From: Streptomyces sp. man185
GTDB lineage: Bacteria > Actinomycetota > Actinomycetes > Streptomycetales > Streptomycetaceae
Length of the DNA: 64,000 nt
Assembly: GCA_002551355.1 (NCBI GenBank)
Contig: NTHE01000036.1
Coordinates: forward strand, 16,001-80,000
Direction of reading: 5' to 3'
How positions within the stretch are numbered: the stretch's first letter is position 1; each line of letters begins with the position of its first letter. A model generated the notes under the pieces. It searched no databases and had not been told where the DNA came from. It worked only from the letters and a program-made list of their open reading frames with translations. A program made the translations under genes and the position numbers. Of this stretch, positions 8,267-15,971 are shown piece after piece.

Positions 8267-9712
8267 TCACGCGGGTTTCGCGCTGCTCCAGTCCGGGTGG
8301 CCGGGCATCGGCGGGGTCTTCTCGCCGTACAGCCAGCCGTCGAAGAAGCCGGTCAGGTCCCGTCCGGCGATGCCGGACGCCAGCCGGGTGAAGTCCGCGG
8401 TGGTCGCCGTGGAGTCCCGGTGCACCCGCACCCAGGTGCGCTCCAGCCGGTCGAAGGCGGCCTCGCCGATCTCCTTGCGCAGGGCGTAGAGCACCAGCGC
8501 GCTGCCGTCGTACATGACCGGGCGGAACAGGCTGAGCTTCTGCCCCGGGGCCGGTCCGTCCGGGTGCGCCGGCGGTCCGCCGTCGGCGCGCCAGCCGTCG
8601 GAGAGCTTGTACGCCTGGCGCATCCGGCGCTCCAGGGTCCCGCCCCCGTTCTCCTCGGCGTACCGGGCCTCGTACCAGCTGGCGTGTCCCTCATTCAGCC
8701 ACAGGTCGGACCAGCTCGCGGGCGAGACGCTGTTGCCGAACCACTGGTGGGCCAGCTCGTGGATCATCACCGAGTCGACGTACCACTCGGGGTAGGCGGG
8801 CTCGGTGAAGAACGACTTCCCGAACAGGGACAGCGTCTGGGTCTCCAGGGCGAACCCGATGGGGCTGTCGGCGACGAGCACTCCGTACGTCTCGAAGGGG
8901 TAGCGGCCGACCTGCTTTTCCATCCACTCCAGCTGGGCCGGGGTCTTCTTCAGCCAGGGCTCCAGCTTCTTGCGGTCGGCGGCCGGGACGACGTCGCGCA
9001 CCGGCAGTCCGTGCGGGCCGGTGCGGTGCGCGACGGCGGAGCTGCCGATCGAGACCTGGGCCAGCTCGGTGGCCATGGGGTGCTCGGTGCGGTAGGTCCA
9101 GGTGGTCGTGGCCCCGTGCCGGGTCCTGTCCACGGGCAGGCCGCCCGCGACCGCCGTCAGCTTCTCGGGGGCGGTGATCCGGAAGGTGAAGTGCGCCTTG
9201 TCCGAGGGGTGGTCGTTGCTCGGGAACACGCGGTGGGCGGCGTCGGCCTGGTTGGCCATGGCCAGCCCGTCGGCGGTACGCACCCAGCCGCCGTCGTCCC
9301 CGGATCCGCCCGGGTCACTGGTGTGCCGGACGGTGATGTTCAGCGGTACGCCCGCGGGGAGACGGCGGGGGGCCTGGAGGACCAGGTCCTCTCTCTTGCT
9401 GCCGAAGTCGACGCTCTGCCCGTTGACCTCGACGCCGCGGACGGTGCCCCGGGCGAAGTCGAGGTTGATCCGGTCCAGCGGGGCGGTGGTACGGGCCCTG
9501 ATCTTCGTGACGGCGTCCAGGGGCTTGGTGTTGCTGCCGTGGTAGGTGAGGGCGATGTCGTACGCGAGGACGTCGTATCCGGGGTTGCCCAGCTCGGGAA
9601 AGAGCCGGTCGCCGATGCCCAGGGGCTCGGGGGCGGGCAGGGTGGCGGCGACGAGGGTGGCCGAGGCGGTCGCCAGCAGGGCGGCGCGCAGGCGGCGGGT
9701 CAGGAGCGGCAT
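8267..9712 (-). CDS. Secreted M1 family zinc metallopeptidase
   Basis: 481 aa. Signal peptide with an RRLR charge cluster and a hydrophobic Ala/Leu core ending near residue 25. The gluzincin motif HELAHQWFGN (near residue 318) gives two zinc His and the catalytic Glu; the third zinc ligand is the Glu of LNEGHASWYE about 19 residues later. The substrate loop of M1 enzymes (GGMEN) is replaced by a diverged segment around GFALETQTLS, so exopeptidase specificity is uncertain. It is shorter than classical aminopeptidase N (about 850 aa) and lacks its large C-terminal helical domain, as is usual for this actinobacterial subgroup. The ribosome site is weak. It lies between hflX and rshA, all on the minus strand. 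Confidence 0.92.
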   Translation of the reverse strand: MPLLTRRLRAALLATASATLVAATLPAPEPLGIGDRLFPELGNPGYDVLAYDIALTYHGSNTKPLDAVTKIRARTTAPLDRINLDFARGTVRGVEVNGQSVDFGSKREDLVLQAPRRLPAGVPLNITVRHTSDPGGSGDDGGWVRTADGLAMANQADAAHRVFPSNDHPSDKAHFTFRITAPEKLTAVAGGLPVDRTRHGATTTWTYRTEHPMATELAQVSIGSSAVAHRTGPHGLPVRDVVPAADRKKLEPWLKKTPAQLEWMEKQVGRYPFETYGVLVADSPIGFALETQTLSLFGKSFFTEPAYPEWYVDSVMIHELAHQWFGNSVSPASWSDLWLNEGHASWYEARYAEENGGGTLERRMRQAYKLSDGWRADGGPPAHPDGPAPGQKLSLFRPVMYDGSALVLYALRKEIGEAAFDRLERTWVRVHRDSTATTADFTRLASGIAGRDLTGFFDGWLYGEKTPPMPGHPDWSSAKPA

Positions 9713-9796
9713 GGACTACCGCTATCAGCGCGGGGCCGCCCGGCCGGGGAGCCGCGCGCCGCACCACCCGAACGAGGACGCGCCGCCCGTGGTCGC

Positions 9797-11971
9797 TCAG
9801 CCGGCCGGGGCCGGGTGCTGGGCGCGGCTGACGTCGTAGACCCCGGCGACGTCGCGCATGGCCCGCATCAGACCGGGAAGACCCGCCGCGTCGGGGAGCT
9901 GGAGGGTGTAGGTGTGGCGGACCCGCTGCTCGCTGGGCGGCTCCACGGTGGCGGACACGATCGCCGCCTCGGCGGTGGCGATGGCCTCGGTGAGGTCGGC
10001 GAGGAGGCGGGGGCGACCGAAGGACTCGGCGACCAGGGTCACCCGGCAGCCCACCTCGGACTCCCGGCCCTCGGCGTCCGCCCAGCGGGCCGCGACCGGG
10101 GCGCGGCCGATGTCCCGCATCTCGGCGGCGGCGGGGCACTCGCGGCGGTGCACGGTGACCGCACCGCCCCGGACGACGAAGCCGGTCAGCTCGTCGGGGG
10201 GCACCGGCGTACAGCAGCCGGCCAGGCGCACCGGCGCGCCCGGCCCGTCGACGACGACGCCCGTGGTCCGTGGGCCGGACCGGGTGCGCGTCGGGGCGGT
10301 GGAGCCCGAAGCCTCGCGTTCCGGGGCGTCGGCGGCGGGCTCGCCCTGCGTGCCGGGTCCGGCCGCCTCCACGGTCTCCGGGTCGGGCTTCGCCTCGTCG
10401 GGGTGGTCGGTGAGCCAGCCGGTGATGGCGATCCGGGCGGCGGGGGTGCGGGCGTGGTCGAGCCAGTCGGGCGAGGGGCCGGAGGCGGTGTCCTGGGCGA
10501 GCAGCAGCTGCACGGTGTCGCCGTCGCTGAGGACGGTGCTCAGGGTGGCGAGGCGGCCGTTGACCCGGGCCCCGATGGAGGTGTGCGCCCGGTCGCCGTA
10601 CTGGGCGTAGGCGGCGTCGACGCAGCTGGCTCCGGCAGGCAGCCCGAGGGTGCCCCCGTCGGTGCGGAACACGGTGATCTCGCGGTCCTGGGCGAGGTCG
10701 TCGCGCAGGGTGGTCCAGAAGGTGTCGGGGTCGGTGGCGGACTCCTGCCACTCCAGGAGCCGGGAGAGCCAGCCGGGCCGGGTCGGGTCGGCGCGCTCGT
10801 CGGACGGCTCGGCGTGCTGGAGCGGGGCGGTCCCGTCCTGGGCGTACGGGTTGCCCAGCGCGACGACGCCCGCCTCGGCGACCTTGTGCATCCGGTGCGT
10901 ACGGATGAGGACTTCGGCGACCGCGCCCCCGGGGCCGACGACGGCGGTGTGCAGCGACTGGTACAGGTTGAACTTGGGGGCGGCGATGAAGTCCTTGAAC
11001 TCGGAGATCACCGGGGTGAAGCAGGTGTGCAGTTCACCGAGGACGGCGTAGCAGTCGGCGTCCTCGCCGACGAGGACGAGGAGCCGGCCGAAGTCGGTGC
11101 CGCGCAGTTCGCCGCGTTTCCGGCGAACCCGGTGCACGGAGACGAAGTGGCGTGGCCGGATGAGGACTTCGGCGCTGATGCCCGCGTCGCGCAGGGTGTG
11201 CGTCACGTTGTCGGCGATGATTTCGAGGGGGTCGTCCGGGCCCGTCGCGGCGGCGATCAGGGCGCGGGTGTGCTCGTACTCCTCGGGGTGCAGGATCGCG
11301 AAGACCAGGTCCTCCAGCTCGGTCTTGAGCGCCTGCACGCCGAGCCGTTCGGCGAGCGGGATGAGGACGTCCCGGGTGACCTTGGCGATCCGGGCCTGCT
11401 TCTCGGGGCGCATCACGCCGAGGGTGCGCATGTTGTGCAGCCGGTCGGCGAGCTTGATCGACATGACCCGGACGTCGTTGCCGGTGGCGACGAGCATCTT
11501 GCGGAAGGTCTCCGGTTCGGCGGCGGCGCCGTAGTCGACCTTCTCCAGTTTCGTCACGCCGTCGACGAGATAGCAGACCTCGTCGCCGAACTGCTCCTGG
11601 ACCTGATCGAGCGTCACCTCGGTGTCCTCGACGGTGTCGTGGAGCAGGGAGGCGGTGAGCGTGGTGGTCTCGGCGCCGAGCTCCGCGAGGATCAGCGTGA
11701 CGGCCAGCGGATGTGTGATGTACGGCTCGCCGCTCTTGCGCATCTGGCCGCGGTGCGAGGACTCCGCGAGGACGTAGGCCCGGTGCAGGATGGTCAGGTC
11801 GGCGTCGGGGTGGTGCGCGCGGTGCGCCTCGGCGACATGGCCGATGGCGTCGGGCAGCCGGTCGCGGGAGACCGGGCCGCGCAGTGCCACCCGGCCCAGT
11901 CTGCGCAGATCGATCCGGGGGCGGCTCCGCCTGCGAAGGGGAGCGCCCGGATCGGCGGCCTCTGCACTCAT
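9797..11971 (-). CDS. rshA: RelA/SpoT-type (p)ppGpp synthetase/hydrolase homologue RshA
   Basis: 724 aa full-length RSH protein. ATG at 11971 is preferred to upstream in-frame codons because GGAGGTGCCC precedes it. Domains: HD hydrolase (about 50-200; HRGQMRKSGEPYITHP and LLHDTVEDT intact), synthetase (about 215-335), TGS (about 395-455), the Cys-rich connector (LAGCCTPVPPDELTGFV) and a C-terminal ACT domain. The synthetase region is recognisable (PKFNLYQSLHTAVVGP) but diverged: the basic RxKxxxS segment reads RPRHFVSVH, and the usual EVQIRT reads EVLIRT. Hydrolase activity looks intact by sequence; synthetase activity is doubtful. S. coelicolor has this second RSH gene beside relA in the same neighbourhood (near dapF, miaA and hflX), hence the name. 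Confidence 0.88.
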   Translation of the reverse strand: MSAEAADPGAPLRRRSRPRIDLRRLGRVALRGPVSRDRLPDAIGHVAEAHRAHHPDADLTILHRAYVLAESSHRGQMRKSGEPYITHPLAVTLILAELGAETTTLTASLLHDTVEDTEVTLDQVQEQFGDEVCYLVDGVTKLEKVDYGAAAEPETFRKMLVATGNDVRVMSIKLADRLHNMRTLGVMRPEKQARIAKVTRDVLIPLAERLGVQALKTELEDLVFAILHPEEYEHTRALIAAATGPDDPLEIIADNVTHTLRDAGISAEVLIRPRHFVSVHRVRRKRGELRGTDFGRLLVLVGEDADCYAVLGELHTCFTPVISEFKDFIAAPKFNLYQSLHTAVVGPGGAVAEVLIRTHRMHKVAEAGVVALGNPYAQDGTAPLQHAEPSDERADPTRPGWLSRLLEWQESATDPDTFWTTLRDDLAQDREITVFRTDGGTLGLPAGASCVDAAYAQYGDRAHTSIGARVNGRLATLSTVLSDGDTVQLLLAQDTASGPSPDWLDHARTPAARIAITGWLTDHPDEAKPDPETVEAAGPGTQGEPAADAPEREASGSTAPTRTRSGPRTTGVVVDGPGAPVRLAGCCTPVPPDELTGFVVRGGAVTVHRRECPAAAEMRDIGRAPVAARWADAEGRESEVGCRVTLVAESFGRPRLLADLTEAIATAEAAIVSATVEPPSEQRVRHTYTLQLPDAAGLPGLMRAMRDVAGVYDVSRAQHPAPAG

Positions 11972-12140
11972 GGGCACCTCCGGCGACGTCGACCGGCGCT
12001 GGGGAGGAGCGGATACCCCTCGGGGCCGGTGCTTGATGCTATCGACCCCACCACGTGGCGCAGTCCAGCTCTCGCCCAGCGTGAAACGGATCACCCATTC
12101 GAGCGAAGCTCGGACCGATCACCGTTTCGAGCGGTTCATG

Positions 12141-12181
12141 CCTCAGGAGGCGGTGAGCCGTTCCTCAGGAGGCGGCGAGCC
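12141..12181. repeat. 22-bp direct repeat across the dapF stop codon
   Basis: CCTCAGGAGGCGG(T/C)GAGCC occurs at 12141-12159 and 12163-12181. The second copy contains the dapF stop (TCA on plus, 12165-12167); the first repeats the same stop-codon context just downstream of the gene. Confidence 0.8.
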
Positions 12182-13031
12182 AGGCCGGGTCGATGACACC
12201 TTCGGCGACGATCACGGCGGGTCCGGTCATGTCGACCGCGCCGTCGGGGTGCTCGGTGATGACGAGGGTGCCGCCGGGGAGATCCACCCGATACGTGACG
12301 GGGAGGCCGGTCCGGGCGGGGTCGGCGCCGTCCCGGCGGGCGGCGGCGACGGCGACCGCGCAGGCTCCGGTGCCGCAGGAGCGGGTCTCGCCGGAGCCGC
12401 GCTCGTGGACGCGCATGCCGACGTGGCGCGGGCCCCGGTCGACGACGAATTCGACGTTGACGCCCTCGGGGTAGACGGCCTCGGGGCTGATGGGCGGGGC
12501 GGTGAGCAGGTCGCCGGCGTGGTCGAGGTCCTCGACGAAGGCGACCGCGTGCGGGTTGCCCATGTTGACGTTGCGGGCGGGCCAGCTGCGGCCGCCGACG
12601 CTGACCGTGACGCTCGCCCCGGGCAGCTGGGCGCGTCCCATGGAGACGGTGATCTCGCCGTTCTTGGCGAGGTGCACGCGCTTGGGGCCGCCCCGGGTGG
12701 CGACGGTGAGGTCGCCCTCCTCGACGAGGCCGGCGCGCTGGAGGTGGTGCGCGAAGACGCGCACGCCGTTGCCGCACATCTCGGCGATCGAGCCGTCCGC
12801 GTTGCGGTAGTCCATGAACCACTCGGCCTCGTCCGCCATGGACCGCGCCTCGGGGTGTGCGGCGGAGCGCACGACGTGCAGCAGTCCGTCGCCGCCGATG
12901 CCGGCCCGGCGGTCGCAGAGCCGGGCGACGAGGGCCGCGGGCAGCGTGAGGGCGTTGTCGGGGTCCGGGACGATCACGAAGTCGTTCTCGGTGCCGTGAC
13001 CCTTGAGGAAGGCGATCTGCGAGGTGCTCAC
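12165..13031 (-). CDS. dapF: Diaminopimelate epimerase
   Basis: 288 aa, converts LL- to meso-diaminopimelate, the last step before lysine and a peptidoglycan precursor; cytosolic, cofactor-independent. The two catalytic cysteines are in AEMCGNGVRVFAHH and in SGETRSCGTGACAVAVAA. The N-terminus has the family pattern KGHGTENDF and RRAGIGGDG. Start GTG at 13031; the ribosome site is weak. Streptomyces peptidoglycan uses the LL form, so here the enzyme mainly feeds lysine synthesis (family knowledge). It is followed by a repeat of its own 3' end. Confidence 0.97.
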   Translation of the reverse strand: MSTSQIAFLKGHGTENDFVIVPDPDNALTLPAALVARLCDRRAGIGGDGLLHVVRSAAHPEARSMADEAEWFMDYRNADGSIAEMCGNGVRVFAHHLQRAGLVEEGDLTVATRGGPKRVHLAKNGEITVSMGRAQLPGASVTVSVGGRSWPARNVNMGNPHAVAFVEDLDHAGDLLTAPPISPEAVYPEGVNVEFVVDRGPRHVGMRVHERGSGETRSCGTGACAVAVAAARRDGADPARTGLPVTYRVDLPGGTLVITEHPDGAVDMTGPAVIVAEGVIDPAWLAAS

Positions 13032-13103
13032 ACGCCAACTGTACGAGGCGGCGCCGACAACCCGCGCGAGCGGCCCGGCCGTGCGGGCCTCGCCGCGACG
13101 CCG

Positions 13104-13556
13104 TCAGCGCAGCCGGGCCACGCGCCAGACGGCGAGGGCGACCAGGGCGAGGCCGGTCACGGCGTACAGCGCGATCACGCGCCAGTCGGGGCGGTCGCCC
13201 GAGCCGCGGGAGGGCAGTCCGGGCCAGGTGTGACCGACGCGGCGGGCCGCCATCATGCCCCAGCCGGCCGCGCAGCAGCTGATCAGGAGCCCCAGCATGG
13301 CGACGATGGCGCCGCCGTCACCGAACTCGAAGGCGAGGGGGAAGGCGAACATCAGCGAGCCGACCGCGGCCAGCATGACGATGGGTGCGAGCTGCCAGAT
13401 CCGCAGCTTGCGGGTGGGCCGCAGCTCGACCTCGACCTCGGGGGTCACGTCCTGCTCGTCGGGCCCGTCGGGGCTCAGCCGCCCCGCGGTCTCCCGCGGT
13501 GACGGCACCTCGTGCTCTGTGTCGCGCTGCTCCGTGTCGCGAGGGCCGGCCTCCAT
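13104..13556 (-). CDS. Small integral membrane protein, unknown function
   Basis: 150 aa from ATG 13556, placed by TTGGGAGG ten bases ahead (GTG 13562 is the alternative). A charged, acidic N-terminal half (about 50 residues, cytosolic by charge) is followed by three hydrophobic segments: LAPIVMLAAVGSLMFAF, IVAMLGLLISCCAAGWGMMA and VIALYAVTGLALVALAVW. Between the second and third there is a basic loop ARRVGHTWPG. No family is recognised. It lies between dapF and miaA on the same strand, a position where Streptomyces genomes often carry an unnamed membrane protein. Role unknown. Confidence 0.72.
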   Translation of the reverse strand: MEAGPRDTEQRDTEHEVPSPRETAGRLSPDGPDEQDVTPEVEVELRPTRKLRIWQLAPIVMLAAVGSLMFAFPLAFEFGDGGAIVAMLGLLISCCAAGWGMMAARRVGHTWPGLPSRGSGDRPDWRVIALYAVTGLALVALAVWRVARLR

Positions 13557-13663
13557 CGCCACGCGCCCTCCCAACTCGGACTCCACTGGTGGATCGATGC
13601 TCGATGATGGCACGGTCACGGGTGCCGAATTGACGGGCGGAGCTTCCCGATGCCATCACGTGA

Positions 13664-14602
13664 TCAGGCTGTGACCGCTCGTTCGACCAACGTCAGCGCC
13701 CGGTGCGGGAGTTCTTCCCGGTCACGGTGTCCGCCGCCGAGCCACACGACCCGCGGGTCGCGGCGGAACCACGAGTCCTGACGACGTGCGAAGCGCTTGG
13801 TGGCGCGCACGGTCTCGGCCCGCGCGTCGTCCTCGGTGCACTCCCCCGCGAGCGCCCCGAGGATCTGCTGATAGCCGAGAGCCCGTGAGGCGGTGAGGCC
13901 CTCGCGCAGCCCGGACGTCTCCAGGGCCCGCACCTCCTCCACGAGACCCGCCTCCCACATCCGGTCGACGCGCAGGGCGATGCGCTCGTCGAGTTCGGGG
14001 CGATCCACGTCGACGCCGATCTGCACCGCGTCGTAGACCGGTTCGTCACCGGGGAGGTTGGCGGTGAAGGGCTTGCCGGTGATCTCGATGACTTCGAGGG
14101 CGCGGACGATACGGCGGCCGTTGCTCGCCAGGATGGACCGGGCGGCGTCCGGGTCCAAGGCGGCGAGGCGTTCGTGCAGGACGCCGGAACCGCGCTCGGC
14201 CAGCTCCGCTTCGAGGCGGGCGCGCACCTCGGGGTCCGTACCGGGGAACTCCAGGGCGTCGATGGCGCCCTTCACGTACAGCCCGGAGCCGCCGACCAGG
14301 ACGGGCGTGCGGCCGTCGGCGAGCAGCCGGTCGATCTCCCGGCGGGCCAGGCGCTGGTACTCGGCGACGCTGGCGGCCTCGGTGACGTCCCAGATGTCCA
14401 GCAGGCGGTGCGGCACGCCGTCGCGCTCGGGGAGCGTCAGCTTCGCGGTCCCGATGTCCATCCCCCGGTAGAGCTGCATGGAATCGGCGTTGATCACCTC
14501 GCCGTCGAGCCGCTGGGCGAGAAATACCCCCAGATCCGATTTTCCGGCCGCTGTGGGGCCTACGACGGTGATCACGCGGGGAGTGGGAGGGGGAGGGGTC
14601 AC
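13664..14602 (-). CDS. miaA: tRNA dimethylallyltransferase MiaA
   Basis: 312 aa. Transfers a dimethylallyl group to N6 of A37 in tRNAs reading UNN codons; MiaB, also in this window, then adds the methylthio group. P-loop GPTAAGKSDLG near residue 15; DSMQLYRGMDIGTAK binds the prenyl donor; PVLVGGSGLYVKG, and the C-terminal FARRQDSWFRRDPR. GTG at 14602 is taken as start, with GGGAG nine bases upstream and protein similarity beginning right there. The open frame continues upstream without a stop for 441 codons into the LigB-like gene, see that entry. An antitoxin-like gene reads the opposite way from 14806. Confidence 0.95.
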   Translation of the reverse strand: MTPPPPTPRVITVVGPTAAGKSDLGVFLAQRLDGEVINADSMQLYRGMDIGTAKLTLPERDGVPHRLLDIWDVTEAASVAEYQRLARREIDRLLADGRTPVLVGGSGLYVKGAIDALEFPGTDPEVRARLEAELAERGSGVLHERLAALDPDAARSILASNGRRIVRALEVIEITGKPFTANLPGDEPVYDAVQIGVDVDRPELDERIALRVDRMWEAGLVEEVRALETSGLREGLTASRALGYQQILGALAGECTEDDARAETVRATKRFARRQDSWFRRDPRVVWLGGGHRDREELPHRALTLVERAVTA

Positions 14603-14805
14603 CGGGACAGTCTCCCAAATATCCGGGCCCTGCCGAACACAACGGGTGTCGAGGGAGACGCGGCCGGACACGGAGGGCGACGTCAAGGATGCGCCACGGA
14701 AGCGCCGAAGGACGAGTAAAAACGGCAGGAACGGACAGGTGACGGACAATGGGGGCGGGAGAACGCTCCCGCGACGACAGTCCTCACTGCACGGAAGGTG
14801 ACCCA

Positions 14806-15159
14806 ATGGGGTTCCTGGACAACCTGAAGGCCAAGCTGGGGCCGGCCAAGGACAAGGTCGGCGACCTCGCGCAGCAGCACGGGGGCAAGATCGAGCAGGG
14901 CCTCGACAAGGCCGCGCGCACGGTCGACCAGAGGACCAAGGGCAAGTACAGCGACAAGATCGATTCGGGTACGCGCAAGGCCAAGGAAGCCGTGGACAAG
15001 CTGGGCCAGAAGGACGGGAGTGCGCCGGGAGGCGCTCACGGCACTCCCGGGAACCCCGGTACGCCCGGAACCCCTGGTACGCACGGAACCCCCGGTGCTC
15101 CGGGTACGCCCGGCGGCACCCCCGGCAGCACGCCTCCCCCGCCGCCGCCCGCGCACTGA
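14806..15159 (+). CDS. Antitoxin-like protein (Rv0909/MT0933 family) with a collagen-like tail
   Basis: 117 aa. ATG at 14806 follows GGAAGGTGACCCA. Residues 1-65 match the small actinobacterial antitoxin family typified by mycobacterial MT0933 (Rv0909): MGFLDNLKAKLGPAKDKVG, then QQHGGKIEQGLDKAART and TKGKYSDKIDSGTRKAKE. It is Lys/Asp-rich, amphipathic, with no Cys. Residues 75-117 are a Gly-Thr-Pro repeat (units such as GTPGNPGTPGTPGTHGTP) ending in SGTPPPPPP-like proline, which resembles collagen Gly-X-Y. No toxin gene is adjacent; family members are often solitary and their antitoxin role is unproven in Streptomyces. The gene is antisense to the space between miaA and the LigB-like gene. 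Confidence 0.85.
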   Translation: MGFLDNLKAKLGPAKDKVGDLAQQHGGKIEQGLDKAARTVDQRTKGKYSDKIDSGTRKAKEAVDKLGQKDGSAPGGAHGTPGNPGTPGTPGTHGTPGAPGTPGGTPGSTPPPPPPAH

Positions 15160-15183
15160 CGCAGCGGTCGTGCCCCGGCGGCG

Positions 15184-15208
15184 GGCACGGAGCCGAGTGC
15201 TCCGTGCC
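15184..15208. terminator. Hairpin between convergent genes
   Basis: 10-bp perfect stem GGCACGGAGC / GCTCCGTGCC with a 5-nt loop, 25 nt after the antitoxin-like gene. It also comes immediately after the last conserved codon of the LigB-like gene on the minus strand, so a stop codon would be expected just before it on that strand; none is present. Confidence 0.7.
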
Positions 15209-15211
15209 GGA

Positions 15212-15925
15212 CCAGGCGGCGACGGTGTAGCCCACGCCGTACGGGGCGTCCTCGTACAGCAGCCGTCCGGCGAGCCCGGCGTCCCGCGCGGCGCCGGCGA
15301 GCAGCTGCCAGGAGGCCCGTCCGGCCGCCTTGAGTTCATGGGCGAGCGTGGCGTCGAGCGCGGCGATGGCGTCGAGGTCCGCGGCGCCGAGCGCCTCGGT
15401 GGCCAGGGCGTCGAACGCGGCGGCCCGCTCGTCGAGGTAACCGGGCGCCTTGAGGGTGCGGCAGGCGCTTCCGTCGCCCATGACCAGGAGCGCGATCCGG
15501 TCGGCGCGGCGGGCGAGGGCGCGTCCGGCCTCCTCGCAGTCGCCCGGAGCCGCGGTCTGCAGGAGGGCGAGCCCTTCGGCCGGAGCGCCCGTCCAGCGGG
15601 CCCGGCCGAGCAGCCAGGCGCCCACCGTGAGGGACTGCGGCAGCGGGCGCCCGGCCGTCGTGTCCCCATCGGGTGCATGGCCGAGCGTCACGTCGAGGTC
15701 CACGCCGACGCCCCGGAAGGAGCCGTGCGACCCGGGTGGGTAGGGCGCGGCCGTGCCGTCTTCGCCCGGCCCCACGACGACGAGGAGGTCCGGGCGCGAG
15801 GCGGCGAGCACCCCCACGGCGTCGAGGCACGCGTCACGCGCGGAGTCGAGCTCGGGGGCGGCCCCGGCGGCGACCTCGGGCACCAGGAGCGGCGGACAGG
15901 GGCACACGGCGGCGGCGACAAGCAT
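15212..15925 (-). CDS. Class III extradiol dioxygenase (LigB)-like protein; own stop codon missing
   Basis: 238 conserved codons from ATG 15925 to the YGVGYTVAAW end at 15212. The pattern is that of LigB/MEMO-like proteins (PPLLVPEVAAG, LLVVVGPGEDG, LLVMGDGSACRTLKAPG). The N-terminal metal His of real dioxygenases (HPPLL-type motif) is Cys here (CPCPPLL), so ring-cleaving activity is doubtful. What is odd is the 3' end: after W238 the frame has no stop and stays open through 15184-14603, antisense to the antitoxin-like gene, and continues in the miaA frame to 13664, 753 codons in all. The filler is Cys/Arg/Pro-rich and looks non-coding. Either a stop was lost by substitution or frameshift, or there is a sequencing error. 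Coordinates give the conserved part only. Confidence 0.75.
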
Positions 15926-15971
15926 GCCGGTCAGCGTACTTGCCGGGCGCCGCCGACCGAGCCGGGAGCCG

